Positions 27,875 through 35,699 of a stretch of 64,000 nucleotides of DNA are shown in pieces. Source of the DNA: an uncultured Clostridium sp. (GTDB lineage: Bacteria; Bacillota; Clostridia; TANB77; CAG-508); contig CAMBEE010000003.1 of assembly GCA_945865665.1 (NCBI GenBank), forward strand, positions 1-64,000, read 5' to 3'. The notes beneath the pieces are model-generated. The model worked only from the letters and a program-made list of their open reading frames with translations. It had not been told where the DNA came from and made no database searches. The translations under genes were made by a program, and so were the position numbers. Every line of letters begins with the position of its first letter. Positions within the stretch are counted from its first letter, which is position 1.

Positions 27875-29224
27875 ATGGCTTTTGAAGGATTATCTTCTAG
27901 ATTGCAAGAAATAACAAGAAAATTTAAAGGTAAGGCAAGAATTACAGACTCAGACTTGAAAGAAATGCTAAGAGAAGTCAAACTTGCATTATTAGAAGCG
28001 GATGTAAACTATAAAATCGTAAAAGAATTTATAGCAAATATTCAAGAAAAAGCCTTGGGGCAAGATGTTTTGAAATCATTAACTCCAGGACAACAAGTTG
28101 TAAAAATAGTTAAAGATGAGTTAGTTGAACTTTTAGGTGGAACAGAAAGCAAAGTTAATTTTTCACCAAATCCACCAACAATAATAATGATGGTCGGACT
28201 TCAAGGTTCAGGTAAAACAACAACATCTGGAAAACTTGCAAATTTATTTAGAAAACAAGGTAAAAAGCCATTATTAGTTGCATGTGATGTTTATAGACCA
28301 GCGGCTATCAAGCAATTACAAGTTGTTGGAGCACAATTAAATATCCCTGTATATGCAAATGAACAATCAAAAGATGTTGTACATATTGCAAAACAAGCAA
28401 TAAATGTGGCAATGTCAAAATTGAATGATGTAATTATTCTAGATACGGCTGGACGTTTACAAATAGACGAGCAGTTAATGGAAGAATTACAAAATGTTAA
28501 AAAGAGTGTAAAACCTCACGAAATACTATTAGTTGTAGATTCTATGACAGGTCAAGAGGCTGTAAATGTTGCGGAAACATTTAACGAAAAAGTTGGAATA
28601 GATGGAATTGTTCTAACAAAGTTAGATGGTGATACTCGTGGCGGTGCGGCACTTTCAGTTAAAAAAGTTACTGGTAGACCTATAAAATTTGCTGCAACTG
28701 GTGAGAAAATGAGTGATATAGAAGTTTTCCATCCAGATAGAATGGCATCAAGAATTTTAGGAATGGGTGACATTTTAGCAGTTATAGAAAAAGCAGAAGA
28801 GGCTTTTGATTTAGAAGAAGCTGAAAAATTAGAAAAGAAGATGAGAAAGAGTGAGTTAGATTTAGATGACTATTTGGCTCAAATCAGACAAATGAAAAAA
28901 ATGGGTTCTTTTTCATCATTATTAAAACTAATTCCTGGTATGAATCAATTTAAAGATATCAAAATTGATGACAAGGAATTTGGTAAAATAGAAGCAATTA
29001 TTTGTTCTATGACACCTAAGGAAAAAAGAAATACAAAGCTTTTAAATGCAAGTAGAAGAATTAGAATTGCAAAGGGTAGTGGAACAACAGTACAAGACAT
29101 AAATAAATTCATTAAATCTTATGAAATGACACAAAAAATGATGAAGCAAATGAAGAGTAAAGGTGGAATGAAAAAAATTATGAATGGTATTGATGAAAAT
29201 GCTTTGAAAAATTTTAAAATATAG
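27875..29224 (+). CDS. ffh: Signal recognition particle protein Ffh
   Basis: 449 residues. The N-domain helices are followed by the SRP GTPase: G1 GLQGSGKTT near residue 108, CDVYRPAA, DTAGR near 190, TKLDGD, and the GTGEKMSD-like ATGEKMSDIEVF closing loop. The C-terminal methionine-rich M domain (about 325-449; LIPGMNQF, RRIRIAKGSGT, QKMMKQMKSKGGMKKIM) binds signal peptides and SRP RNA. With SRP RNA it targets nascent membrane proteins to FtsY. GGGAGG precedes the start. An inverted repeat separates it from rpsP. Confidence 0.97.
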   Translation: MAFEGLSSRLQEITRKFKGKARITDSDLKEMLREVKLALLEADVNYKIVKEFIANIQEKALGQDVLKSLTPGQQVVKIVKDELVELLGGTESKVNFSPNPPTIIMMVGLQGSGKTTTSGKLANLFRKQGKKPLLVACDVYRPAAIKQLQVVGAQLNIPVYANEQSKDVVHIAKQAINVAMSKLNDVIILDTAGRLQIDEQLMEELQNVKKSVKPHEILLVVDSMTGQEAVNVAETFNEKVGIDGIVLTKLDGDTRGGAALSVKKVTGRPIKFAATGEKMSDIEVFHPDRMASRILGMGDILAVIEKAEEAFDLEEAEKLEKKMRKSELDLDDYLAQIRQMKKMGSFSSLLKLIPGMNQFKDIKIDDKEFGKIEAIICSMTPKEKRNTKLLNASRRIRIAKGSGTTVQDINKFIKSYEMTQKMMKQMKSKGGMKKIMNGIDENALKNFKI

Positions 29225-29238
29225 TTATTAACTTTGGA

Positions 29239-29401
29239 TTTCGACCATCGGGGACGTTCTTAAATTGGTTGACGACCACTAGGACGTTCTTAGACTGGAT
29301 GAAATAGTAATAATAGAATAAATATAATATATAAAATTTGATCAATTTAAGAACGTCCTAGTGGTCGTCAACCAATTTAAGAACGTCCCCGATGGTCGAA
29401 T
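29239..29401. repeat. Compound GGGGACGTTCTTAAA-type inverted repeat
   Basis: About 58 bases (29239-29297) are repeated in inverted orientation at 29343-29401 around a 45-base AT-rich centre. Each arm contains two related units in tandem, GGGGACGTTCTTAAATTGG and TAGGACGTTCTTAGACTGG. It resembles the other GGGGACG-type repeats here, but the flanking words differ (GACCATC, GACGACC). It sits in the ffh-rpsP gap inside an operon and could influence readthrough or mRNA stability. Confidence 0.85.
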
Positions 29402-29425
29402 GGAAATTTAGGAGGTGAAATTAAA

Positions 29426-29662
29426 ATGGTAAAAATCAGATTACAAAGAGAAGGAAAGAAAAAAGCTCCTTTCTATCATATAGTAGTTGCTGATTCTAAA
29501 TCTCCAAGAGATGGTAAAATAATCGAAAAAATAGGAACATACAACCCAATGACAGAACCATCTACAATAGTTTTAGATCAAGAAAAAGTTGCACAATGGA
29601 TTAAAAATGGTGCAAAACCAACAGATACTGTTAAAAAATTAATCGAAAATGCAGCAAAATAA
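29426..29662 (+). CDS. rpsP: Ribosomal protein bS16
   Basis: 78 residues, complete. The start [20 protein letters not shown] and the YNPM segment are diagnostic of S16, which binds 16S rRNA helices of the 30S body and aids assembly. A strong AGGAGGTG site precedes the ATG. It is the first of four genes rpsP-khpA-rimM-trmD in the conserved Firmicutes order. The preceding inverted repeat lies only 25 bases upstream of the start and thus close to the ribosome binding site. Confidence 0.96.
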   Translation: MVKIRLQREGKKKAPFYHIVVADSKSPRDGKIIEKIGTYNPMTEPSTIVLDQEKVAQWIKNGAKPTDTVKKLIENAAK

Positions 29663-29720
29663 TTTTGTTATTGTTATTAGAGTAATAACAAATTGAAGCG
29701 TAGTGAAAGGATATTAAGCT

Positions 29721-29951
29721 ATGAAAGAAATTATTGAAACTATAATTTTAAATCTTGTTGATAACAAAGATGCAGTTGAAATAACTGAAAAACAAGATGA
29801 AAAATCTGTAGTATTTGAAGTAAAAGTTGCAAATGAAGATATGGGTAGAGTAATTGGTAAACAAGGAAGACTTGCAAAATCTATAAGAACTGTTGCAAAA
29901 TCAGTTGGTGCTAGAGAACATAAAAAGGTTTCTGTAGAATTTATTGATTAG
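29721..29951 (+). CDS. khpA: KH-domain RNA-binding protein KhpA
   Basis: 76 residues of one KH domain with the loop GRVIGKQGRLAKSIRT (IGxxG-type motif) near residues 44-59. KhpA binds RNA, often with KhpB/EloR, and affects cell elongation and RNA regulation in Firmicutes. It is located between rpsP and rimM, as in Bacillus (ylqC). GAAAGGA precedes the ATG. Confidence 0.93.
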   Translation: MKEIIETIILNLVDNKDAVEITEKQDEKSVVFEVKVANEDMGRVIGKQGRLAKSIRTVAKSVGAREHKKVSVEFID

Positions 29952-30033
29952 AAATTTGAAAAATAATCGTCATTTGGTATAAGCCAAATAACAATTTTTC
30001 CAAATTTAAATTTATAAAAAAGGAAATAGTTTA

Positions 30034-30540
30034 ATGCAAGAATTTTTAGAAATAGGTCAAATAGTTAATACATTTGGAATAAAAGGAATGGTCAAGGTCA
30101 AACCTTTTACAGATGATATAACTAGATTTGATAAATTAGATAAAGTATATGTTGAATCAAATAAAACTAAAAAACAATATGAAATTGAAGAAGTAAAATA
30201 TCATAAAGATATGGTATTAATTAAATTCAAAGGGATAGACAGAGTGGAAGATGCAGAATTGTTGCGTAATTCATATTTGAAAGTTAATAGACAAGATGAA
30301 CCTGAACTTGAAAAAGGTACATATTATATTGTTGATTTAATTGGATTAGATGTTTATTCTGATGAAGGCAAATTACTTGGTAAATTAGATGATGTTTTTA
30401 ATAGTGGAAGTTGTGACATATATGTTGTAAAAGACGAACTTGGAAAACAATTATTATTGCCTGCAATATCTGATGTAATTAAAGAAATTAATTTAGAAGA
30501 AAAGAAGATAGTTGCACATTTGCTTAAAGGGTTAGTTTAA
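30034..30540 (+). CDS. rimM: 16S rRNA processing protein RimM
   Basis: 168 residues. The N-terminal domain with IGQIVNTFGIKGMVKVKPFTDD and the C-terminal PRC-barrel domain (YYIVDLIGLDVYSDEG...LLPAISDVIKEI) are complete. RimM assists maturation of the 30S head and binds uS19. It lies between khpA and trmD in the conserved cluster; an AAAGGAAA site precedes the ATG. Confidence 0.95.
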   Translation: MQEFLEIGQIVNTFGIKGMVKVKPFTDDITRFDKLDKVYVESNKTKKQYEIEEVKYHKDMVLIKFKGIDRVEDAELLRNSYLKVNRQDEPELEKGTYYIVDLIGLDVYSDEGKLLGKLDDVFNSGSCDIYVVKDELGKQLLLPAISDVIKEINLEEKKIVAHLLKGLV

Positions 30541-30582
30541 AAAATAACTGCTGTTTAGCGTTGTTATGGGGGTATAAATTAA

Positions 30583-31380
30583 ATGCAATTTGATGTTTTA
30601 ACACTTTTTCCAGAAATGTTCAATATTTTAAATGAGAGCATTATTGGAAGAGCAAAAGAAAAAGGACTAATAAATGTTAATTTAATAAATATTAGAGATT
30701 TTTCAAAAAATAAACACAAAAAAGTTGATGATACTCCTTATGGTGGTGGTGCTGGAATGGTAATTCAACCAGATGTTGTTTATGATGCATATAAATCTGT
30801 TATTTCAAATATTGAAGATGTAAGGAATGTTACAAATTCAAAGAAAATAAAAAATGCAGAAAATGTTGAAAAATCAACAAAAACAAGAGTTATCTATATG
30901 TCGCCACAAGGAAAAAAATTAGACCAACAAAAAGTAGAGGAACTATCAAAGCAAGAACACTTAATTCTTCTATGTGGTCATTATGAAGGAATTGACCAGA
31001 GAGTACTGGACAGCATAGTTGACGAAGAAATTTCAATTGGTGATTATGTATTAACAGGAGGAGAGTTACCAGCAATGGTGTTAATCGATTCTGTAAGTAG
31101 ATATGTAGAAGGAGTTTTGAAAGATGGTTCAACAACAGAAGAATCATTTTCACAAGGACTTTTAGAATATCCACAATATACAAGACCAGAAGTTTTTGAA
31201 GGACAACAAGTTCCAGAAGTATTACGCTCAGGCAACCATCAAATGATAGACAAGTGGAGAAGAGAGCAAAGCTTGAAAAGAACTTTGGAAAAAAGGCCAG
31301 ACCTTTTGGAAAAAGTTGAGTTATCTGATGAGGATAAGAAAATTTTAGAAAAAATAGAAATGACGTGCCAAACCAAGTAG
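30583..31380 (+). CDS. trmD: tRNA (guanine-37-N1)-methyltransferase
   Basis: 265 residues. TrmD methylates G37 of tRNAs read with CNN codons, using S-adenosylmethionine, and prevents frameshifts. Motifs include FPEMFNIL, DDTPYGGGAGMV, the trefoil knot segment LLCGHYEGIDQRV, EISIGDYVLTGGELPA, and YTRPEVFEGQQVPEVLRSGNH. A Lys/Asn-rich insert (about residues 70-100) before YMSPQGK is longer than in Bacillus. It is followed by rplS after 37 bases. Confidence 0.96.
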   Translation: MQFDVLTLFPEMFNILNESIIGRAKEKGLINVNLINIRDFSKNKHKKVDDTPYGGGAGMVIQPDVVYDAYKSVISNIEDVRNVTNSKKIKNAENVEKSTKTRVIYMSPQGKKLDQQKVEELSKQEHLILLCGHYEGIDQRVLDSIVDEEISIGDYVLTGGELPAMVLIDSVSRYVEGVLKDGSTTEESFSQGLLEYPQYTRPEVFEGQQVPEVLRSGNHQMIDKWRREQSLKRTLEKRPDLLEKVELSDEDKKILEKIEMTCQTK

Positions 31381-31417
31381 GCACCGCTCAAATTAAAAGA
31401 AGGAGGTAAATTCTAAA

Positions 31418-31885
31418 ATGGATATTATTAAATCAATAGAACACGAACAACTTAAGAATAAAATACCAGAATTAAAAGTTGGTAATACAGTAAAAGTACA
31501 TGTTAGAATTAAAGAAGGAAACAAAGAAAGAATCCAAGTTTTCGAAGGAATTATAATTAAAGTTCAAGGTGGAGGAGTTAACCAAACATTTACAGTAAGA
31601 AAAACATCTTACGGTGTTGGTGTTGAAAAAACATTCTTAATCCATTCACCATTAGTTGAAAAAGTTGAATTAGTTAGAGTAGGTAAAGCAAGAAGAGCTA
31701 GATTATTCTACCTAAGAGACAGAGTAGGTAAAGCTGCTAAAACTAAGGAAATGGTTGGAGCTAGAATTGAAAATAGAGAAATTACTATTAAAGAAGATTT
31801 AGTAGAAGAACCAGCTGCTGAAGAAGTTAAAGAAGAAGTTGTTGAAACTCCAGTTGCTGAAACAGCAGAAAACAAAGCAGAATAA
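31418..31885 (+). CDS. rplS: Ribosomal protein bL19 with acidic extension
   Basis: 155 residues; the first about 115 form normal L19 at the 30S-50S interface ([56 protein letters not shown]). The last about 35 residues are an extra Glu/Ala/Val-rich tail ([19 protein letters not shown]...) that typical L19 lacks; it is acidic and probably disordered. AAGGAGG precedes the start. It is the last gene of the operon, with a terminator directly behind. Confidence 0.96.
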   Translation: MDIIKSIEHEQLKNKIPELKVGNTVKVHVRIKEGNKERIQVFEGIIIKVQGGGVNQTFTVRKTSYGVGVEKTFLIHSPLVEKVELVRVGKARRARLFYLRDRVGKAAKTKEMVGARIENREITIKEDLVEEPAAEEVKEEVVETPVAETAENKAE

Positions 31886-31897
31886 TTAATAAAAGTG

Positions 31898-31932
31898 AAA
31901 AGTGGGACAGTACGAATTGTCCTACTTTTTTT
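31898..31932 (+). terminator. rplS operon terminator
   Basis: AAGTGGGACA pairs with TGTCCTACTT, then a T-run; it lies just after the rplS stop. Confidence 0.85.
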
Positions 31933-32045
31933 GCGATTTTTGTCGAAAATTGCGATGAAAAAATCTTGTAAAATACAAAAATATATTGTTAAATAAAATT
32001 ATAAATGCGAATTAAAATATACAATATTTAACTACAAAATAAATA

Positions 32046-32074
32046 TTGACAAAATATGACAAACATATTATAAT
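32046..32074 (+). promoter_or_regulatory. Consensus promoter of the Rpn gene
   Basis: TTGACA (32046-32051), 17 bases, TATAAT (32069-32074). AAGGAG follows at 32076-32081, but the adjacent ATG (32082) is out of frame with the nuclease. Confidence 0.7.
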
Positions 32075-32130
32075 AAAGGAGATGAAGTATTATAAAAATA
32101 TTTACATATAAAGATTATAAAAATTATAAA

Positions 32131-33153
32131 ATGTATATAACTTATGTAAAAAAACAGAAAGTATATAATAATTGTGATATTGGAGAAGAATCAGAGAAAT
32201 ATGAACTAATTACAAATAGAGTAAATAATGAACATGATAAAACATTTAGAAAAATATTTAATAATAATGGAGAGGTATCAAAATTAATAAAAGATGTATT
32301 TAATGTTCAAGTATTAGAAAAAGATTTAGAAAAATATAATAGTAGTTTTATTGATATGAATTTTAATAATCAGGAATCTGATATTATATATAAGTTAAAA
32401 AATAAAAATATTTTCTTTTTGATAGAGCATCAAACAAAAATTGATTATACAATGCCGTTCAGAATACTTAAATATTAAGTTTTGATAATGGAAAATGCAA
32501 TTGATAGAAAAAAATATGGACAGAAAAATTATAAGCTGCCGATTGTGTATCCAATAGTATTGTATACTGGTAATAGAAGATGGAATGCAGGGACATATAT
32601 AAGTGATATTCAGGAAGGATTAGATAATATTGAGGAGATTCAATTTGCAAAGTTTAATATAGTTGATGTTAATGAATATAGTGAAGAACAATTATTGGAA
32701 TCAAAATCTTTTTATACAAAAGCAATGTTAATAGAAAAAACAAAAACAGTAACTGATACTGTAAATTATTTGGAAAAAATAGCGGAGATAATTAATAATG
32801 ATAAACAAACTTATCCTATAGAAACTAAGGAAATGTTTAGAAATATTTTAAATAAAATAATTAGAATTAAAATTGGTGAAAATGAAACTAATAAAATTTT
32901 AAAAAATTTAGATAAGGAAGGTGGTGATGTAGCGATGATGGCTGTCTTTGAAATGATACAAAAAGAAAATAGAGAGATTTTTATGAATGGTATAAAACAG
33001 GGTAAGGTTGAAGGAAAAATTGAAGGAAAAATTGAAGGGAAAATTGAGGGAATAAAGGAAATTGCAAAAAAATTATTAAATAAAAATCTTTCTAAAAAAG
33101 AAATATCAGAAATAACAGGATTAAGAGATGATGAGATTGAAAAATTAAAATAA
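32131..33153 (+). pseudogene. Rpn family recombination-promoting nuclease, interrupted by a stop codon
   Basis: Two open segments (32131-32478 and 32482-33153) are in the same frame, separated by one TAA at 32476-32478. Joined, they give about 340 residues of the Rpn/PD-(D/E)XK_2 family: an N-terminal TNRVNNEHDKTFRKIF motif, FFLIEHQTKIDYTMPFRILKY (stop) and LIMENAIDRKK, PIVYPIVLYTG, and a C-terminal tail of tandem GKIEGKIEG units before KKLLNKNLSKKEISEITGL. Intact relatives read through at this point. The only in-frame ATG lacks a nearby ribosome site, another sign of decay. Rpn proteins nick DNA and promote RecA-independent recombination. Confidence 0.82.
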
Positions 33154-33206
33154 AGTAATAATGAACTTATTGTAATGAAATATGAAGTTTACTAATAGTT
33201 AAATAT

Positions 33207-33244
33207 TAAAAGAGATTACAAACATAAAATGTAATCTCTTTTAA
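33207..33244. terminator. Bidirectional terminator
   Basis: AAAAGAGATTACA pairs with TGTAATCTCTTTT around an 8-base loop. T-runs on both strands serve the nuclease remnant and the convergent HD gene. Confidence 0.85.
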
Positions 33245-33777
33245 ACTTTTATAAATAATAAACACAAAAATACATAAGCATATCGGAAAGCTTTTTTCTG
33301 GCAAAAACGGTTAAAAATTTCTTCATATGATTCCGTTAATGCACAATACTTGTCAACTAATGTTAAAATGAAGCTCTCTTTATATTTTGGAAAAGCAAAA
33401 AATGTAACAGGCCACATATGTTTTAAAATAACATCTGTTTCTTTATTATTTAATTCAAACAATTTAGAAGCATTTTCATATGCTGTTTTGGGATGTGTAA
33501 AAGCATGTAAACCTTTTCTACCATTTTCTCTTTTTCGCCAATCATATAAAAATAAATCATGTAACATAGCAGCTCTACTGCAAGATATGTAATCTAGACC
33601 TAATTTTTTACAAATTTTATAGCAGTAGTAGGATGCTATTAAGCAATGGTCAAAACATGTTGTTTCATAATGTTGCTTGTAATCTTTCATTTTTTGAACA
33701 GTGTTATTTTCTATTAAATCATGTATTATATTTATAAATTCTTTATTATCATAAATTTCCTGTAATAAATTTTCCAT
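33241..33777 (-). CDS. HD-domain phosphohydrolase
   Basis: 178 residues. Metal-binding HD motifs are visible: TTCFDHCLIASYYCY, then RAAMLHDLFLYDW with His-Asp, HAFTHP and a later Asp in ILTLVDKYCAL. The size and layout fit a stand-alone HD-superfamily hydrolase of unknown substrate (nucleotides or cyclic nucleotides are common). AAAGGAG lies before ATG. The stop is within the terminator shared with the Rpn remnant. Confidence 0.85.
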   Translation of the reverse strand: MENLLQEIYDNKEFINIIHDLIENNTVQKMKDYKQHYETTCFDHCLIASYYCYKICKKLGLDYISCSRAAMLHDLFLYDWRKRENGRKGLHAFTHPKTAYENASKLFELNNKETDVILKHMWPVTFFAFPKYKESFILTLVDKYCALTESYEEIFNRFCQKKAFRYAYVFLCLLFIKV

Positions 33778-33841
33778 AGTTCTCCTTTGATAAATTAAAA
33801 TTATCTAATTCTATATTTTATTTTAGTATATAATAGTATAT

Positions 33842-33917
33842 GTGTCAATATAAAATAAAGATAAAAATTATTAACTTTGAAATAAATATTGACACTTTCT
33901 GAAATTAAAAGTATAAT
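33842..33917 (+). promoter_or_regulatory. Promoter with an overlapping inverted repeat
   Basis: TTGACA (33889-33894), 17 bases, TATAAT (33912-33917) for the 91-residue gene. GTGTCAATAT (33842-33851) and ATATTGACAC (33886-33895) form an inverted repeat whose right half covers the -35 box; it may be an operator. Confidence 0.55.
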
Positions 33918-34071
33918 ATCTTTAAATGATATATAAATATTTATATATAAATTTAAAATGTTTAAAATAATTTAAAATTGGTATACTAAAATTAAAGAAT
34001 AAAATTCAAATGAATGGTTGAAGAGATTGCAATGTTAACAACTAAATTTTTAAGAAGGAAAGGGATTAAAA

Positions 34072-34347
34072 ATGGATAATAAAATAGAATTTTTTGAAAA
34101 TGGAGATTATAAATTTGTTACAAATTTGATAAATGAAAGAATGGAGAAATTAAAAGAATGTGAGGATTTTAATAACAAATATCAAAAGTTATATGATTTA
34201 ATGGATGATATTGAATTACTATTTGATGATAAACAGAAGGAAAAATTTAATGAGATTGTGAAATTATTTTATGAAACAGAAGAATATTATTTTGCATTAG
34301 CATATTCATTAGGAATTAGATATGGGAATGACTTAAAGAACTTATAA
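34072..34347 (+). CDS. Small acidic helical protein (91 aa)
   Basis: 91 residues, rich in Glu, Lys, Asp and aromatic residues, with no signal or membrane segment. The sequence MEKLKECEDFNNKYQKLYDLMDDIELLFDDKQKEKF suggests paired helices. The pattern ending in YYFALAYSLGIRYG resembles short DUF6809-like proteins often seen near mobile or phage genes, but I cannot confirm this. GAAGGAAAGG precedes the ATG. It has a consensus promoter and ends in a hairpin shared with the convergent XRE gene. Confidence 0.7.
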   Translation: MDNKIEFFENGDYKFVTNLINERMEKLKECEDFNNKYQKLYDLMDDIELLFDDKQKEKFNEIVKLFYETEEYYFALAYSLGIRYGNDLKNL

Positions 34348-34371
34348 TTTTTTTTATAAGTTTTAAGTCGT
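34331..34371. terminator. Bidirectional terminator
   Basis: GACTTAAAGAACTTATAA folds onto TTATAAGTTTTAAGTC with a T-rich loop; it overlaps the ends of both convergent genes. Confidence 0.7.
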
Positions 34372-34692
34372 AAGAAAATAATCTATAAAGTGGAGAATAC
34401 TTTCTTTGTCACGTTTACTTAGTTTTTTGAATTTTTCGTCATATATAGAAATTGAGTTTTTAATATCTTCATCTAATAAGTCATATAAAATTATGTCTGG
34501 TGTAATTTTATATGCATTGCATAATTTTATTAGAGTGTCTATGCTACCTTTAGAAAAGCCTCTTTCAATTTGACTTATGTGTCTTGGTTCTAATCCTGTT
34601 AATTCAGCTACCTGGTTTTGTGTTAAATTATTTTGTTGTCTGTAATATTGGCATATTTTACCGATGTGTTCATTGGTATTATTTTTTTTCAT
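34363..34692 (-). CDS. XRE family transcriptional regulator
   Basis: 109 residues. The helix-turn-helix NLTQNQVAELTGLEPRHISQIERG (about residues 19-42) is typical of Cro/C1 repressors. The C-terminal part (KFKKLSKRDKESILHFIDYFL) is a helical dimerisation-like segment. AAAGGAG precedes the start. It diverges from the secreted-protein operon at 34979; repeats TTGATAAAAATCG in the shared region are likely its binding sites. Confidence 0.88.
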   Translation of the reverse strand: MKKNNTNEHIGKICQYYRQQNNLTQNQVAELTGLEPRHISQIERGFSKGSIDTLIKLCNAYKITPDIILYDLLDEDIKNSISIYDEKFKKLSKRDKESILHFIDYFLTT

Positions 34693-34768
34693 ATTTAATT
34701 TCTCCTTTTTTTAATTTACTTATCCATTATAGTATAACCTTTTAAATATTTTGTGAATGATTTTATAT

Positions 34769-34858
34769 TTGATAAATATCAATTTAAAATTGACAAAAAT
34801 CGCAAAAAATATTTACAGAAAAAGACATTAATGATAAAATTATAATTGATAAAAATCG
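34769..34858. promoter_or_regulatory. Candidate XRE operators around the surface-operon promoter
   Basis: Three related words occur: TTGATAAATATCAA (34769-34782), TTGACAAAAATCG (34790-34802) and TTGATAAAAATCG (34846-34858). They flank a promoter TTTACA (34812-34817), 17 bases, TAAAAT (34835-34840). The third copy lies just after the -10 box. The arrangement fits repression by the divergent XRE regulator. Confidence 0.55.
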
Positions 34859-34925
34859 TATTTAAATTTATAAAATTATACAAAAGAAAAGGAGGGATTA
34901 TAAAATTTATGTATATAGGTTTTAA

Positions 34926-34982
34926 ATGCCGGAATTTGGAAAAAATAGTAAAAGTACAGTAGAAAAAAGGAGGAAGTTATGA
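34926..34982 (+). CDS. Possible 18-codon coupled leader peptide
   Basis: ATG 34926 opens MPEFGKNSKSTVEKRRKL and stops with TGA at 34980-34982, overlapping the ATG of the secreted protein (ATGA overlap). The downstream gene's AGGAGG lies inside this frame. The overlap is typical of translational coupling, but its own ribosome site is weak. It may be a leader or a gene remnant. Confidence 0.3.
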   Translation: MPEFGKNSKSTVEKRRKL

Positions 34983-35671
34983 AGATAAAAAATAAGATTT
35001 TTACAATTATGGCTACAGGCGTGGCTTTGTCTGCATTAATTATGCCAAATAAATCAAATGCTGCTTTGCAGTCTAATGGAGGAACACCTGTAAAAAAAGA
35101 TTTAGAAACTTGGATGTTACAGATAAGACAAATGCAGGAAATGGGAGGAACTTTAGGTAGAACAGATTCAGTAAATACTACAAATTTAACAAGTGGTGCA
35201 ACAGATTTAGATATTCATATGGAAAAAAATACAGAATATGGTGCAATGGCTATACTTTCTGCTTCAGCTTATGGTAATCCTAATAAAATAAATGATGGTG
35301 AGACAACAACAGGAAATTCTACAGGAGTTGTAATAAATATTAATAATGAGAGAGTTGCTGCTGCATTTGAAGCAAAGCCGAGTTATATAGAGAATTTTAT
35401 AAAAGCTAATAACAGATATAAAAATCTTTATCCTGGAGGAAAATATGTTGCTAAAATAGGGGATGCAATTATGGAAACATATAAATGGCATGGATCTTCT
35501 ATTTATACATGGAAAGATTACGAAAATGCATCTACACTTATTCGTAGTGTTCAAAATGGGGGAAGTATTTTTTCTTATTCAGCATATAATGGACCTGGTA
35601 ATGGTGGAGAAGGAAATTATAGTCAAAAATGGTCTTCTCGTGCTTGCATAGTTGTAGGAACAGGAATATAA
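34979..35671 (+). CDS. Secreted protein of unknown function
   Basis: 230 residues. It has a typical signal peptide (basic MKIKNK, hydrophobic core, cleavage near NKSNA-A at about residue 28). The mature part is Gly, Asn, Ser and Thr-rich, with TEYGAMAILSASAYGNP and GPGNGGEGNYSQKWSSRACIVVGTG. No enzyme motif is obvious; there is a single Cys near the end. A strong AGGAGG precedes ATG. It is the first large gene of a run encoding prepilin-like surface proteins and is likely under control of the divergent XRE regulator. A surface or pilus-associated role is inferred from position only. Confidence 0.72.
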   Translation: MKIKNKIFTIMATGVALSALIMPNKSNAALQSNGGTPVKKDLETWMLQIRQMQEMGGTLGRTDSVNTTNLTSGATDLDIHMEKNTEYGAMAILSASAYGNPNKINDGETTTGNSTGVVININNERVAAAFEAKPSYIENFIKANNRYKNLYPGGKYVAKIGDAIMETYKWHGSSIYTWKDYENASTLIRSVQNGGSIFSYSAYNGPGNGGEGNYSQKWSSRACIVVGTGI

Positions 35672-35699
35672 AAACAAAAGAAATAAACAGGAGAGAAAA

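Noticed and set aside
33001..33050. CRISPR-like tandem repeat in the Rpn gene
   Set aside because: Short coding repeats (GKIEG units) without spacers; part of the usual Rpn tail.
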